DNA of 64,000 bases from Prosapia bicincta (lineage: Eukaryota > Arthropoda > Insecta > Hemiptera > Cercopidae). Positions within the stretch are counted from its first letter, which is position 1. Each line of letters starts with the position of its first letter. Where the stretch lies: NCBI GenBank assembly GCA_036971475.1, contig JBAIZL010000425.1:1676001-1740000 (forward strand), written 5' to 3'. The translations under genes and the position numbers were made by a program. Shown here in pieces: positions 55,300 through 64,000 of the stretch. The notes below the pieces were generated by a model. That model had not been told where the DNA came from. It worked only from the letters and a program-made list of their open reading frames with translations, and made no database searches.

Positions 55300-55812
55300 T
55301 TTGTTGACGTTACACGCACTTTCTCTTGATCTGTGTGTATGATGTTTTTATATAGTATGTCTTCTGTATATGTTGTTTGTAGATTCATTAAATTGTTGTG
55401 TATGTTTTTATAAATGTGGTATTTTTCTAGTGAGTTTAGTTCTATTGGGTTATTATTTATTTCAAGTATGGTTAGGCTATTTTCGTAATTTGTTATTTCA
55501 TGTTTATGTGATATTAGGTGTGCTGCAACATTTGATACTTTTGAATTTTTGTTTTTGAATGCTCTATAATGTTCTTCAAATCTTATTTTAAATTATCTGG
55601 TTATTTTTCCTATGTAAAAAGCGTTACAGTTGTTGCATGTAATTTTGTAAATTCCTGATAGGTTATGTTTTTCTGAATTTGTTTTGTGGTTTGTGTTATT
55701 AAGATATTTTATTATTTTGTTGTTTGGTTTGTATGTTGGAGTGTAGTATTCTTTGTTGTATATATTTGTTATTTTGTCTATTTTGTTGTTGGTGTATTTA
55801 TATTTTAGGTAG
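55300..55812 (-). pseudogene. Penelope GIY-YIG endonuclease domain
   Basis: In the frame just after the RT stop, the minus strand reads YNKEYYTPTYKPNNKIIKYL, then LSGIYKITCNNCNAFYIGK (the GIY...YIG motif with the Cys pair of canonical Penelope elements), then a TAA, then FKIRFEEHYRAF and SNVAAHLISHKH. The terminal copy at 57819-58311 has Ser in place of this stop, so the stop is private to this copy. The domain cuts DNA at the insertion site in this family. Confidence 0.82.
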
Positions 55813-57035
55813 ATTTTTTTATTTTCATTTTTTTTGTGTTCCGGTTGAGGTTAGGTTTTTTTGTGAATTTATTGTATATATTCTTTAAAATGTGTTTTTT
55901 GTATCCATTTTCTATTGCTATTTTTGTAATGTTATCTAATTCTTCTTGTGTGTATTTTTTTGCTTTATTTATCATGTTACTGTAAGTGTTAATTTTGTGT
56001 GTCCAGGGGTGGTTAGATTTGTAGTGTATTGTGGTGTTGTTGGAAGTAAGTTTCCTGTATACTGTAGTTTCTATTTTATTAACATTTATATTTAAAGTGA
56101 TGTCGAGATAGTTGATTGTTCTATTTGTTTCTGTTTCAACGGTGAATTGTATGTTTTCGTTGTATGTATTTAGTTTGTTTAATATTATGATGTGTTCGTT
56201 GTGAATGGTAGGTTGGTATATTACAAGTATATCGTCTACATACCTTGTCCATAGTGAAATATTGTGTGTGGTTAGTATAGGTTTAATTATTATTTGTTCA
56301 AAGTGTTGTAAATATATTTCTGACATGACAGATGATATGGGTGAACCCATGGGGAGTCCAGTTGTTTGTTTATAAAATTTATTGTTAAATTGGAAGTAAT
56401 TTTGGTTAGATATGTGTTTGGTTAGCGTAATGATACTATCTATTATGTTTCTTTTTTCGTTATTGTGTATTAGTTTGTTTTTTATTATTTCTATGGTTTC
56501 TTCTATTGGGATACTAGGGTACATGTTAGTTATGTCATAACTTATTATTTTTGTGTTGCTGTTTGTTTTTATCGTTTTTATTTTATTAATTAATTCGTAT
56601 CCATTTTTTATATTGTATGTGTTGTTGATATGTATTTTAGATCTTATGATTTTGCCTAGTATTTTTGCGATTATGTAAGATGGTGCTGTTGTGAAATTTA
56701 ATAGTGGTCTAAATGGTGTGTTGGGTTTGTGGATTTTAGGTATCCCTGATAATATTGGTGCACATGGTTTGAATGGGTATAGTCTTGTGTGGTATTTTAA
56801 TTTATTGTTATAGTTTAGGGTATTTCGGTGAGTGACTATTAAGTTTTTTATTGTAATAGGGTATTTGCTAGTTGGGTCTGGGATTTGTTCGTATTTATTT
56901 TCTTTTATGTAGTTAGTCATTGAATCGATGTATTTGGTATTTTCTATTATTACTGGTGTATTTGTTTTATCTGATTTTAATATTAAGTAGTCGTTGTTTT
57001 CTAGTTTTTCTCTGAGTTTTATAATTTCTTTTTTA
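55805..57035 (-). pseudogene. Penelope reverse transcriptase
   Basis: Main open frame 55805-56920 (371 codons). The same frame extends upstream to about 57035 with KKEIIKLREKLENNDYLILK, so the ATG at 56918-56920 is internal. RT motifs: GIPKIHKPNTPFRPLLN, motif A as YDITNMYPSIPIEET, motif B as GLPMGSPISSVMSEIYLQ, and catalytic RYVDDILVIY. All three catalytic Asp are present. The frame is lost at an A run near 55810 before the endonuclease. The AT-rich composition gives many Asn, Lys and Ile. Confidence 0.9.
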
Positions 57036-57795
57036 TTTATATATTGTTCCGTTTTTTTGTTTTCCCGTTTTTATTAGGTTAATTTTATTATTAATATTGT
57101 TTCTTATGTGTTCAGTATTTTGGTGGGTAATTTTGTGGATGTTAGATTCTGTGTCAACTATTAGGTTTTTGATTATTTGTTTTTTGTGGAAATTAGGTAG
57201 GTTATATTTTAAGGAATTTGTTATTATTATTTTTTCTTCTTCAGTAAATTGTGTTTTAGTTAGGTTTATGAATTTATTGTTGTTAGAGGTGTGGATTGGT
57301 TCTAGGCTATTTTTTAGGTTATGTTGTTGTTTTGATGTGTGAATTGGTTCTAGGCTATTTTTTAGGTTATGTTGTTGTTTTGATACATTTTCGATTTTTC
57401 TGTTTTGTCTGTTTATTGTGTTTGCTTTATGTTTTATTATAATTTGTTGTGTTTTTTCGTGAATAATAGGTGTGAGAGTATCAAAAGTTTTCATTATTTC
57501 CAAATTGGTTGTGTATAGTTGTAAATTGATTTGGCTTTTTTTATGGTAGGCAGAATTAATGTTTTGTTTAAGTATGTGTGATTCTGCTATTTTTGTTGCT
57601 TTATTGATAATAGTGTTTTGTTTATTTTTTAGGTGTAGTTTAGCGTATTTTGGTGTTATATTTATTGTTAAGCATTTTTTAATAAACTGTATTTTGTTCA
57701 TGCAATTCTGGAGTTTGATTTTTAGGTTAAGATATTTACGGTACAGTTGTTTACCTTTGGTAGGTATTAAATTCTTGATATTTTACGTTATCCAT
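57033..57795 (-). pseudogene. Penelope N-terminal region
   Basis: A 222-codon open frame from 57701 to 57033, preceded in the same frame by KGKQLYRKYLNLKIKLQNC to about 57770; an ATG GAT AAC start lies upstream near 57795 in a shifted frame. The Lys-rich start fits Penelope proteins. A frameshift in an A run near 57045-57060 separates it from RT. It carries a perfect 16-residue duplication (SKQQHNLKNSLEPIHT twice, about 57287-57382). Confidence 0.78.
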
Positions 57796-57818
57796 TGTTT
57801 TTCCGTTGCACTGACTTT

Positions 57819-58311
57819 ATGAAGTAAATATATTACTATTGTAAGTAATTTTATCCACCATTAAGTGCAATAATTTTACCTTGAGTGATGAGGCACCTTT
57901 CGGTCACTTGACCATTGTCGAATCACTGATATTTTTCTGGTGTAGATGTTCGGTCCGTGATATTGGTATTTGTTGACGTTACACGCACTTTCTCTTGATC
58001 TGTGTGTATGATGTTTTTATATAGTATGTCTTCTGTATATGTTGTTTGTAGATTCATTAAATTGTTGTGTATGTTTTTATAAATGTGGTATTTTTCTAGT
58101 GAGTTTAGTTCTATTGGGTTATTATTTATTTCAAGTATGGTTAGGTTATTTTCGTAATTTGTTATTTCATGTTTATGTGATATTAGGTGTGCTGCAACAT
58201 TTGATACTTTTGAATTTTTGTTTTTGAATGCTCTATAATGTTCTTCAAATCTTATTTTAAATGATCTGGTTGTTTTTTCTATGTAAAAAGCGTTACAGTT
58301 GTTCCATGTAA
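57819..58311 (-). repeat. Penelope terminal direct repeat (pLTR-like), second copy
   Basis: Matches 55152-55640 almost base for base, including CACCATTAAGTGCAATAATT, GAGGCACCTTTCGGTCACTT and the endonuclease C-terminus. It has a few differences, one of which removes the stop seen in the first copy. Confidence 0.9.
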
Positions 58312-58354
58312 CCTATCAGGAATTTACAAAGTTACATGCAACAACTGTAACGCT
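58289..58354. repeat. Hairpin at the Penelope end
   Basis: Arms AGCGTTACAGTTGTTCCATG plus TAA (58289-58311) and their complement (58332-58354) are 23 bp with one mismatch, around a 20-nt loop. The right arm is the endonuclease coding sequence in the opposite orientation. Confidence 0.85.
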
Positions 58355-59190
58355 AAACATATGCATAAATTGTGAGATAAAGAAGGGGCGAAAACGGAAC
58401 GAATCCGAGCGGACCTCTACCAGGTTGTAACTCATGCGTCTGGTAGTGAAATTATCTGCGCCATTAGGTAGTAAGAAAAAGTGTAATCTTCACACTTTCC
58501 GCAACTTCTTACTCTAGGCCTGTCTGGTGTTACTTACGGTAACCAAGTAGTTACTTATTTAAGTGGGACATATAATAAAATATCAATTTAGTCAAAGTTA
58601 TACATGTTTTTTTCAATTCCACTATCAATTCTTTAAAACTCTAAATTTATCCTATTTATCCCTATACATTTTTAAAACTTGTAATGGATGCCACTTTCTG
58701 TTTATACAGTTTTTTCAAATATTATTTCATTAATATTAATAATGAACTTCGCTTTTTATTTTGCCATTTAATTCAGTCAAATGTACATACATATTTATAT
58801 TAATTCTAATTGTTTGATAAAAAGTAACTATAATATTTTTTTATCTTGTTTAAAGTAGGAATGGCAAAAAATTGTGTTTATTTAACTTGTTTATATAAAA
58901 GTGAATTGTTCTTTATAAGTCCTCTATAAATTACAGCAAGATAGCCTACAGTTAGTATAAATTAAAAAATCATTACAGGTAATTGAAAAGAACGTCAAAT
59001 TTTTGTAGCGATGGGTTACCCTTTTCCTCTCCTTGGCCTGAGAATGGATAACTACACCTCTAAATAGTATAGGGGCCACTTTAAGTGCATTAGTCAATTT
59101 AAAGCATAATAGATTAGACACCAATGCACTTTAATTTTGCAAGAGATAATCATTTCAATATAAATTTAACTCCCTCTCTCTTTGTATATA

Positions 59191-59193
<3 letters not shown>

Positions 59194-59245
<52 letters not shown>
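59194..59245 (+). repeat. (TA)n microsatellite
   Basis: About 25 TA units, followed by CTATCTAT-type short repeats to about 59315. Confidence 0.9.
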
Positions 59246-59250
<5 letters not shown>

Positions 59251-59493
59251 GTTGACTATCTATTCAATCGACTATCTATTTATCTAGCTATAAATCTACC
59301 TATCTATATATCTGCAACGTATAAAAGCATTTAGTTTCTTAAAAATATATTAATGGATTATTTTTTAAAAATTCTATGTAAATTATTATTTAGACTGTAA
59401 ATATAAAATGGATTTATGCATTTGTCTAGATTTCGTTTTCAATTTATTACGCTATGATCAATGTTTAAGACAGTTTCTATTTTTTTTTTTCAG

Positions 59494-59537
59494 AAGCCAC
59501 GTCCTGGCTTCGAGGTTTGGAACGGCTTCTGGTGAAG
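59494..59537 (+). CDS. Candidate host gene, exon d (44 nt, or 41 nt from a second AG)
   Basis: Preceded by a T10 tract and CAG, followed by GTAAGC. After exon b it reads EATSWLRGLERLLVK; after exon c the first AG gives an immediate TAA, while the AAG three bases later (exon start 59497) gives STSWLRGLERLLVK. It ends in phase 0. The strong polypyrimidine tract and donor support it as an exon. Which acceptor is used cannot be decided from sequence alone. Confidence 0.5.
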
Positions 59538-60873
59538 GTAAGCACAAATTTAATATATATACTCTAAATAAATAAATATAATCTTCAGTTCTGTTTTAGC
59601 GTTGCTAGAATGCAGTAGATTTGTCAGTGGTAGCAGTGATGTTGATTTTTGAGCTTATCCCTCCATTGTCATGTGCCTTGTTATCAATTCTTTGTTAGGG
59701 AAAGCCTTGGGTCGGTAGGGTTTGGACTTTTCCTATCTACGCTTAGCTTTATGTTTACGTTGAATTCATTTGACAATTACTCTTTATAAGTTTTTGAAAT
59801 TACTGTGTTGAAAAGAAAAATACTATTATTTTGCAATAATTTGTTCCTAGTATAATTATGCTGCACTTCCGAATTAGCCCAAAACCATTCTCGTTAGTGT
59901 TTCTTCTTGCACAGCCATGATAGTTCGTACACCCATGTATAGTGTACAGTTACTTAGTGTATGCAACAGTTTGTGTAAGTTAGTTATTGTATGGTGCAGA
60001 ACCTAAAGCTATGATAGTTTTGCCAGCAACCGATTCTGCACCCATCCACAAGGAACTTCAGTCAAGGGGAATCTCGTCACTCCCCTCCTCACAGAGGACA
60101 AAAACGTCATAGTTTGATACACCCATGTATAGTGTACAATTACTTAGTGTATTCAACAGATTGCGTAAATTAGTTATTGTAAGGGACAGAACCTAAAGCT
60201 ATGATAGTTTTGCCAGCAACCGATTCTGCACCCATCCACAAGGAACTTCAGTCAAGGGGAATCTCGTCACTCCCCTCCTCACAGAGGACAAAAAGGTCAT
60301 AGTTTGATACACCCATGTATAGTGTACAATTACTTAGTGTATGTAACAGTTTGTGTAAGTTAGTTATTGTATGGGGCAGAACCTAAAGCTATGATAGTTT
60401 TGCCAGCAACCGATTCTGCACCCATCCACAAGGAACTTCAGTCAAGGGGAATCTCGTCACTCCCCTCCTCACAGAGGACAAAAACGTCATAGTTTGATAC
60501 ACCCATGTATAGTGTACAATTACTTAGTGTATTCAACAGATTGCGTAAATTAGTTATTGTAAGGGACAGAACCTAAAACTATGATAGTTTTGCCAGCAAC
60601 CGATTCTGCACCCATCCACAAGGAACTTCAGATTAGCATGTAACTATAATGGAACCACAGGGAAGGGTTTTTCTTTCATGTGCAAGCAAAATCACTTTGA
60701 TCGGTTAAACACTTCCCAGGTTATCGAGAAAAAAACACAAATAAATTACGGATCGAATACAAAACTTCCTCCTTTTTTGAAGTCGGTTAAAACATTATAG
60801 AAAGAACATTGATGTATAAAAAAACAGCTAGATCATATTAAAATGTATTTTAAAGAATTATTTCCTTTCACAG
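59538..60873 (+). other. Intron between exons d and e
   Basis: Starts GTAAGC and ends TTTCCTTTCACAG. It contains the 190-bp tandem repeat at 59931-60640. Confidence 0.45.
59931..60640 (+). repeat. 190-bp tandem repeat in a 380-bp dimer pattern
   Basis: ACCCATGTATAGTGTAC starts units at 59931, 60121, 60311 and 60501, exactly 190 bp apart; the last is partial. Units 1 and 3 share AACAGTTTGTGTAAG, while units 2 and 4 share AACAGATTGCGTAAAT and AAGGGACAG. The pair was therefore amplified as a 380-bp dimer, and recently, since copies are nearly identical. Confidence 0.95.
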
Positions 60874-60986
60874 GTTGCTGAAATGAAAGTCTTCCCGCCC
60901 ACAAGTTCTTCGTCTTGACCAATCTTCTAAATTTCGCTTTTCGACACAACCTTATCCAAATCTTCTGAAGAACAGGGTCATTTCAG
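60874..60986 (+). CDS. Candidate host gene, exon e with stop codon
   Basis: After TTTCCTTTCACAG, in phase 0: VAEMKVFPPTSSSS and TGA (60916-60918). The other two frames stop even earlier, so this is a terminal coding exon. Downstream, a GTAAGG donor-like site at 60987 could splice within the 3' UTR, or transcription may end after AATAAA at 61023-61028. The predicted C-terminus is short and Ser-rich. Confidence 0.45.
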
Positions 60987-61022
60987 GTAAGGAACTACCA
61001 AAATCACTCGATAAAATAGAAC

Positions 61023-61028
61023 AATAAA
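61023..61028 (+). terminator. Possible polyadenylation signal AATAAA
   Basis: The first AATAAA after the stop of exon e, 105 bases downstream. In AT-rich DNA this hexamer is common, so it is only suggestive. Confidence 0.25.
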
Positions 61029-61029
61029 T

Positions 61030-61700
61030 TGAATTACGTGTTGCCAGTTATATATATAAATTTTTTTTATTTAAACTCTAAATGATTATAAATTATTTTA
61101 TGGAGATGGTAATATTTCATTATGTGTCAAAACAAATTATAACAAACGACATATTAGAACCACAATATAAGAAGCTAGGCCCACCTGTAGAATACCTGCA
61201 AAACTATTGTTCCTTCCTAGGAGGTATGATCTAGGAGGTATGTGCCACCTAGGTGAGACATCAATATTTGTAAGAATGAAGAAGTAACTGAAATTCTTAA
61301 ATATAAATGAACTCCGTATTTAAATTGCATGTGATGCTATTTTTATTTCAATTTATTATTGCATTACCACAAAGAACCAAAAGCTCATAGTATAGGAAAT
61401 GATTGAAAAAAGGATTTTCGAATATGGAGCATAATACTCCAATCTTGCATTATCACTTGAAGTTACCCGACACATCCTGTAGCTCGAGGCGCAGAGAGGA
61501 ACTTTAGAATGTCTTTATCTCCTTTGTACTTCATTACTGACGTCCGCAACTGTCCAAGAAACGTGTTTATAAGTTCACTTTATACTATACTAGCATTAAA
61601 CACTATATACTTTTGCAATTTTAAACAATTTAAAACAATAGCCTAATGAATTTTTATTTTTATATTACGTTTATAGTTTTGGAAATTATTTGTGTAACGC
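61030..61700. other. Non-coding DNA
   Basis: A GGAGGTATG phrase occurs twice near 61220-61242. Nothing else is seen. Confidence 0.4.
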
Positions 61701-61702
61701 TA

Positions 61703-61703
<1 letters not shown>

Positions 61704-61773
<70 letters not shown>

Positions 61774-62025
61774 CAATAGACTTAAAGAATGTTGTACCCT
61801 GAACAATCCAAGGCCTCTGGGGCGAAGCCGTAGGGTTAGATGGGTACCAATTTTCACTCTAACCATCTTGGGAAAATGTTAAAAAATCCCTCCAAATTTC
61901 ATTAACTTCTATTCAACAGTTTAGGCGTCCAAGAGATACATACATACATACTTAGATGGGTTTTTTAAGCATCCTAAGCTGCCTCTGGGGCTAAGTCCTG
62001 TGGATGGATATACATTAGTACATTA

Positions 62026-62073
<48 letters not shown>
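61704..62073 (+). repeat. Fragment between two (TA)n runs, with an RTE-like tail
   Basis: (TA)n at 61704-61771 and 62026-62073. Between them GCCTCTGGGGCKAAG occurs twice in direct orientation (about 61812 and 61981). The part CAACAGTTTAGGCGTCCAAG, followed by ACATACATACATAC, resembles the 3' end of RTE-type LINEs or SINEs derived from them (a GTTTAGGCGT-like phrase before a short ACAT repeat). Confidence 0.45.
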
Positions 62074-62076
<3 letters not shown>

Positions 62077-62865
62077 GATTGTCATTATGAAAATTTTAGA
62101 AAATATTTTGGAAAATCCCTGTTTGTTAGAGAAAATATTCAAAACATTTATCAATCGTATGGCTTAAGAAACTTTACAGAATAATCAATTAAAATTGGAA
62201 ATAAAAATATACAACCTTATAGCAGATATCACAGCCTAAACGAAACAAAGAAATAAAGCTATATTATCCTCATTTTCAGCTTTAGCAGTAAATGGTATAG
62301 AACCCTCCTCAGGAGTAAGTCTAGAATAGGGAATTTAATTATCTGTTGCTGGGTCGTGATCTTCCTCTTCCCCGTTTGCGCCTCATGAGCGCCGCAATAA
62401 GAAAGATACTTTCTTAGCTAATTAAGGGTAAACAAATTTGAAAATGACACATTTACAGTACAAACGAACATTTTGAGGTTATCGCTATCTGTGTTGGAGC
62501 TGCACCGTAAACCATTTCATTTTACACCGCTGGCCCAACCACAACCTCCAATTGAAAATTAGAAACGAGACCTTAAACGTGTTTTAGTTTGGTGTTTTTC
62601 CCTTCACCATGCAACGGAATCACATTGTACGTTTGATTTTATTTACTTTGTCACACCGAAAAATTTGAAGTGCCTAATACAATTTAGTATCGGTTTAGGC
62701 GATGATGTAGCTATGGAGAAGTCGCCGTACGTTAAAATTAACTTATACTAAAATTAAGAAAAGAAAGTATTATGACTATAAAGTTAATTAAATTATGATA
62801 AATGTCTGTTCAGGGTAAGTTAAAATAAATTTAACGTCAGAAAATTATATTACAATTTGTTTATT
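62074..62865. other. Non-coding DNA with moderately GC-rich patches
   Basis: 62340-62400 and 62470-62600 are less AT-rich than their surroundings and carry TAGCTAATTAAGG and ACCGTAAACCATTTCATTTT. No open frame of note. Confidence 0.3.
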
Positions 62866-62871
62866 TTGATT

Positions 62872-63055
62872 TAGCTGCCACCAGAGCCATTAAAATTCTG
62901 CTTGCTTTAATCGCCGGCCTAGGATCGGCAAATTTTCGGCCTTTTCATCAAAATTTATGGGATGTAACCAACCCGCGTCCGTGCACCGCACACGTACATC
63001 CCGGGGGACGGAATTACGCCGTTTGCAAAATGGGTTTGTAACAAAACCTAATAGA
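62872..63055 (+). promoter_or_regulatory. GC-rich block: candidate conserved non-coding element or orphan exon
   Basis: The block after TTTGATTTAG is unusually GC-rich, and one frame is open for 58 codons to TAA near 63044: it starts ATRAIKILLALIAGLGSANF and contains NPRPCTAHVHPGG. The preceding TTTATTTTGATTTAG could be a splice acceptor. It also holds ATTTATGGGATGTAAC and GATCGGCAAATTTTCGGCC. No protein family is recognised, so whether it is an exon or a regulatory element is open. Confidence 0.25.
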
Positions 63056-63294
63056 AGACGTTACCAAACTAAATAGAACAGACCTGAAGCTACTGAAGTT
63101 TAATTAAGAGCATTTACAAAACTAACCTGCAATAAATTTATAATCTGTACGTGATTTAAAACATGGATGGAAAGATATCCGCTCGGGGTGTACGAAAGAA
63201 GATGGAAGGAACAAAAGTGAAACGAAATTTTAGTAAAGAATAACTAGAAAAAAGGCCGAAAAATAAAGAAATGTGAAAAAAGGGCCGGCCAGGT

Positions 63295-63435
63295 GAAAAA
63301 TTCCAGTAAGAATTCAAAATTACAGTAAGATTCAAGCAAGACAGAAGTGGAAATTACAGTAAGTTTCAAGCAAAGCAGCACGTAAAAATTACAGTAAGGT
63401 TCCAGCTAAACAGCACGTAAAAATTACAGTAAGAC
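63295..63435 (+). repeat. 34-36 bp minisatellite, about four units
   Basis: AATTACAGTAAG recurs near 63318, 63352, 63388 and 63422, joined by TTCAAGCAAGACAG or TTCAAGCAAAGCAGCACGTA segments. Confidence 0.8.
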
Positions 63436-63530
63436 ATGTGGTAGTAACCCGTCAACACTATTGTATCAAGAAATAAAATTTTCAGTCATTCAGTGTTATC
63501 GATTTGTTGATTTATTTGTCTAATATACAA

Positions 63531-63535
<5 letters not shown>

Positions 63536-63605
<70 letters not shown>
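63536..63605 (+). repeat. (TA)n(GT)n compound microsatellite
   Basis: About 19 TA units run into about 14 GT units. The open frame starting at 63577 is a repeat artefact. Confidence 0.95.
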
Positions 63606-63612
<7 letters not shown>

Positions 63613-63930
63613 AGACCTACACACTCTCACAGAAATGCTTTAAATGTGTATGTGTATGTGTTTAGAATTGTATCAAATATTATTATTTACTATTTTGACA
63701 GTTTTCAGTTTCTTTCTTCTGTCTTTCTTTGTATATCCCAACATGTGTTACTAATAATAATGTGTTCGTATGTTTGCTACTACCTCGGCTACATCCCATG
63801 TACACTCACCATAAAGAACATATTTGTAGAACCCTTTGTGCATATTGGACATCAGAAAAACAATCAATTATTCTTCTCATAAATTGACTTGTAAAATAAT
63901 TTTGGTTACTCGAAAGCAATTATTATCAAA
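63606..63930. other. Non-coding DNA
   Basis: Nothing recognisable. Confidence 0.35.
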
Positions 63931-63933
63931 TCA

Positions 63934-64000
63934 TAGTATTAGGAATAATTATGTAAACATACAGATATAAATATAGTATTAGGAATAATTATGTAAACAT
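63934..64000 (+). repeat. 40-bp tandem repeat reaching the window edge
   Basis: TAGTATTAGGAATAATTATG plus TAAACAT occurs at 63934 and 63974. The array may continue beyond the window. Confidence 0.8.

Larger units (their letters stand above)
55152..58364 (-). mobile_element. Penelope-like element with a partial terminal direct repeat and hairpin end
   Basis: Minus-strand order: N-terminal region (57795-57033), RT (57035-55805), then a GIY-YIG endonuclease region (about 55810-55300). A second, partial copy of the element's 3' region lies at 57819-58311 in the same orientation, nearly identical to 55152-55640, as in the head-to-tail partial copies called pLTRs in Penelope elements. It finishes in a small inverted segment (58311-58364). 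It is antisense to the candidate host gene and starts at a (TA)n run. Three frameshifts and one stop make it inactive. Confidence 0.88.
55044..59493 (+). other. Intron between exons c and d, holding a Penelope-like element
   Basis: Starts GTAAGT and ends in a T10 tract and CAG. About 3.2 kb of its 4.45 kb is the antisense Penelope-like insertion. A (TA)n lies at 59194-59245; the remainder (58365-59190, 59246-59493) is AT-rich without features. Confidence 0.5.

Noticed and set aside
57097..57822. Plus-strand open frames
   Set aside because: They are the antisense of the Penelope N-terminal coding region.

Overview
The window is AT-rich eukaryotic nuclear DNA, most likely from an arthropod and probably an insect. 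The evidence is a BEL/Pao LTR retrotransposon, RNase H-bearing non-LTR retrotransposons, a mariner of about 1.3 kb, a Penelope-like element, a pogo/Tigger-type remnant, many long (TA)n and (CA)n microsatellites, and a few short exons with GT/AG splice sites in large introns. Nothing looks prokaryotic or viral. The species cannot be named from the sequence; a hemipteroid or polyneopteran insect is only a guess.

Layout. 1-1.6 kb: 3' half of a non-LTR element, inserted in a dispersed repeat whose other copies form a ~0.7 kb tandem pair at 6.6-7.9 kb. 3.65-5.2 kb: a tandem duplication of ~0.76 kb carrying one full-length and two partial, decayed copies of a small, probably secreted protein gene on the minus strand. 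8-13 kb: AT-rich non-coding DNA. 13.1-19.8 kb: a full-length but broken BEL/Pao element with two 399-bp LTRs and a 5-bp target duplication. 19.8-28 kb: non-coding, with an inverted-repeat cluster (22.2-23.4 kb) and a polypyrimidine tract (23.6-24.1 kb). 27.9-28.3 kb: a (TA)n-bounded palindrome. 28.6-30 kb: an older relative of the first non-LTR element. 31.3 kb: a small hairpin resembling a pre-miRNA. 34.3-35.9 kb: a TA-flanked pogo/Tigger-like remnant. 36.3 kb: a short hairpin MITE. 37.9-39.4 kb: a 1.4 kb palindrome bounded on both sides by (TA)n. 40.2-46.6 kb: a composite satellite built of two unrelated tandem repeats (about 77 bp and 35/70 bp) in a ~1.9 kb higher-order unit, split by an RNase H-type LINE. 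46.8-48.3 kb: further tandem repeats. 48.3-50.4 kb: a mariner-like fragment and a nearly complete mariner.

52.1-61.0 kb is the only credible host gene: five candidate plus-strand exons whose phases fit. A Penelope-like element sits antisense in one intron and a 190-bp tandem repeat in the next. The last 3 kb hold microsatellites, minisatellites and a short GC-richer block that may be a conserved non-coding element or an exon.

Most of the window is transposon and satellite DNA, so its genes do not form a pathway. I found no convincing new system. The most unusual structures are the (TA)n-bounded long palindromes, the two-component satellite, the junction-restored copy of the small secreted-type gene, and the candidate gene's cassette exon, whose inclusion appears to choose between two C-termini.
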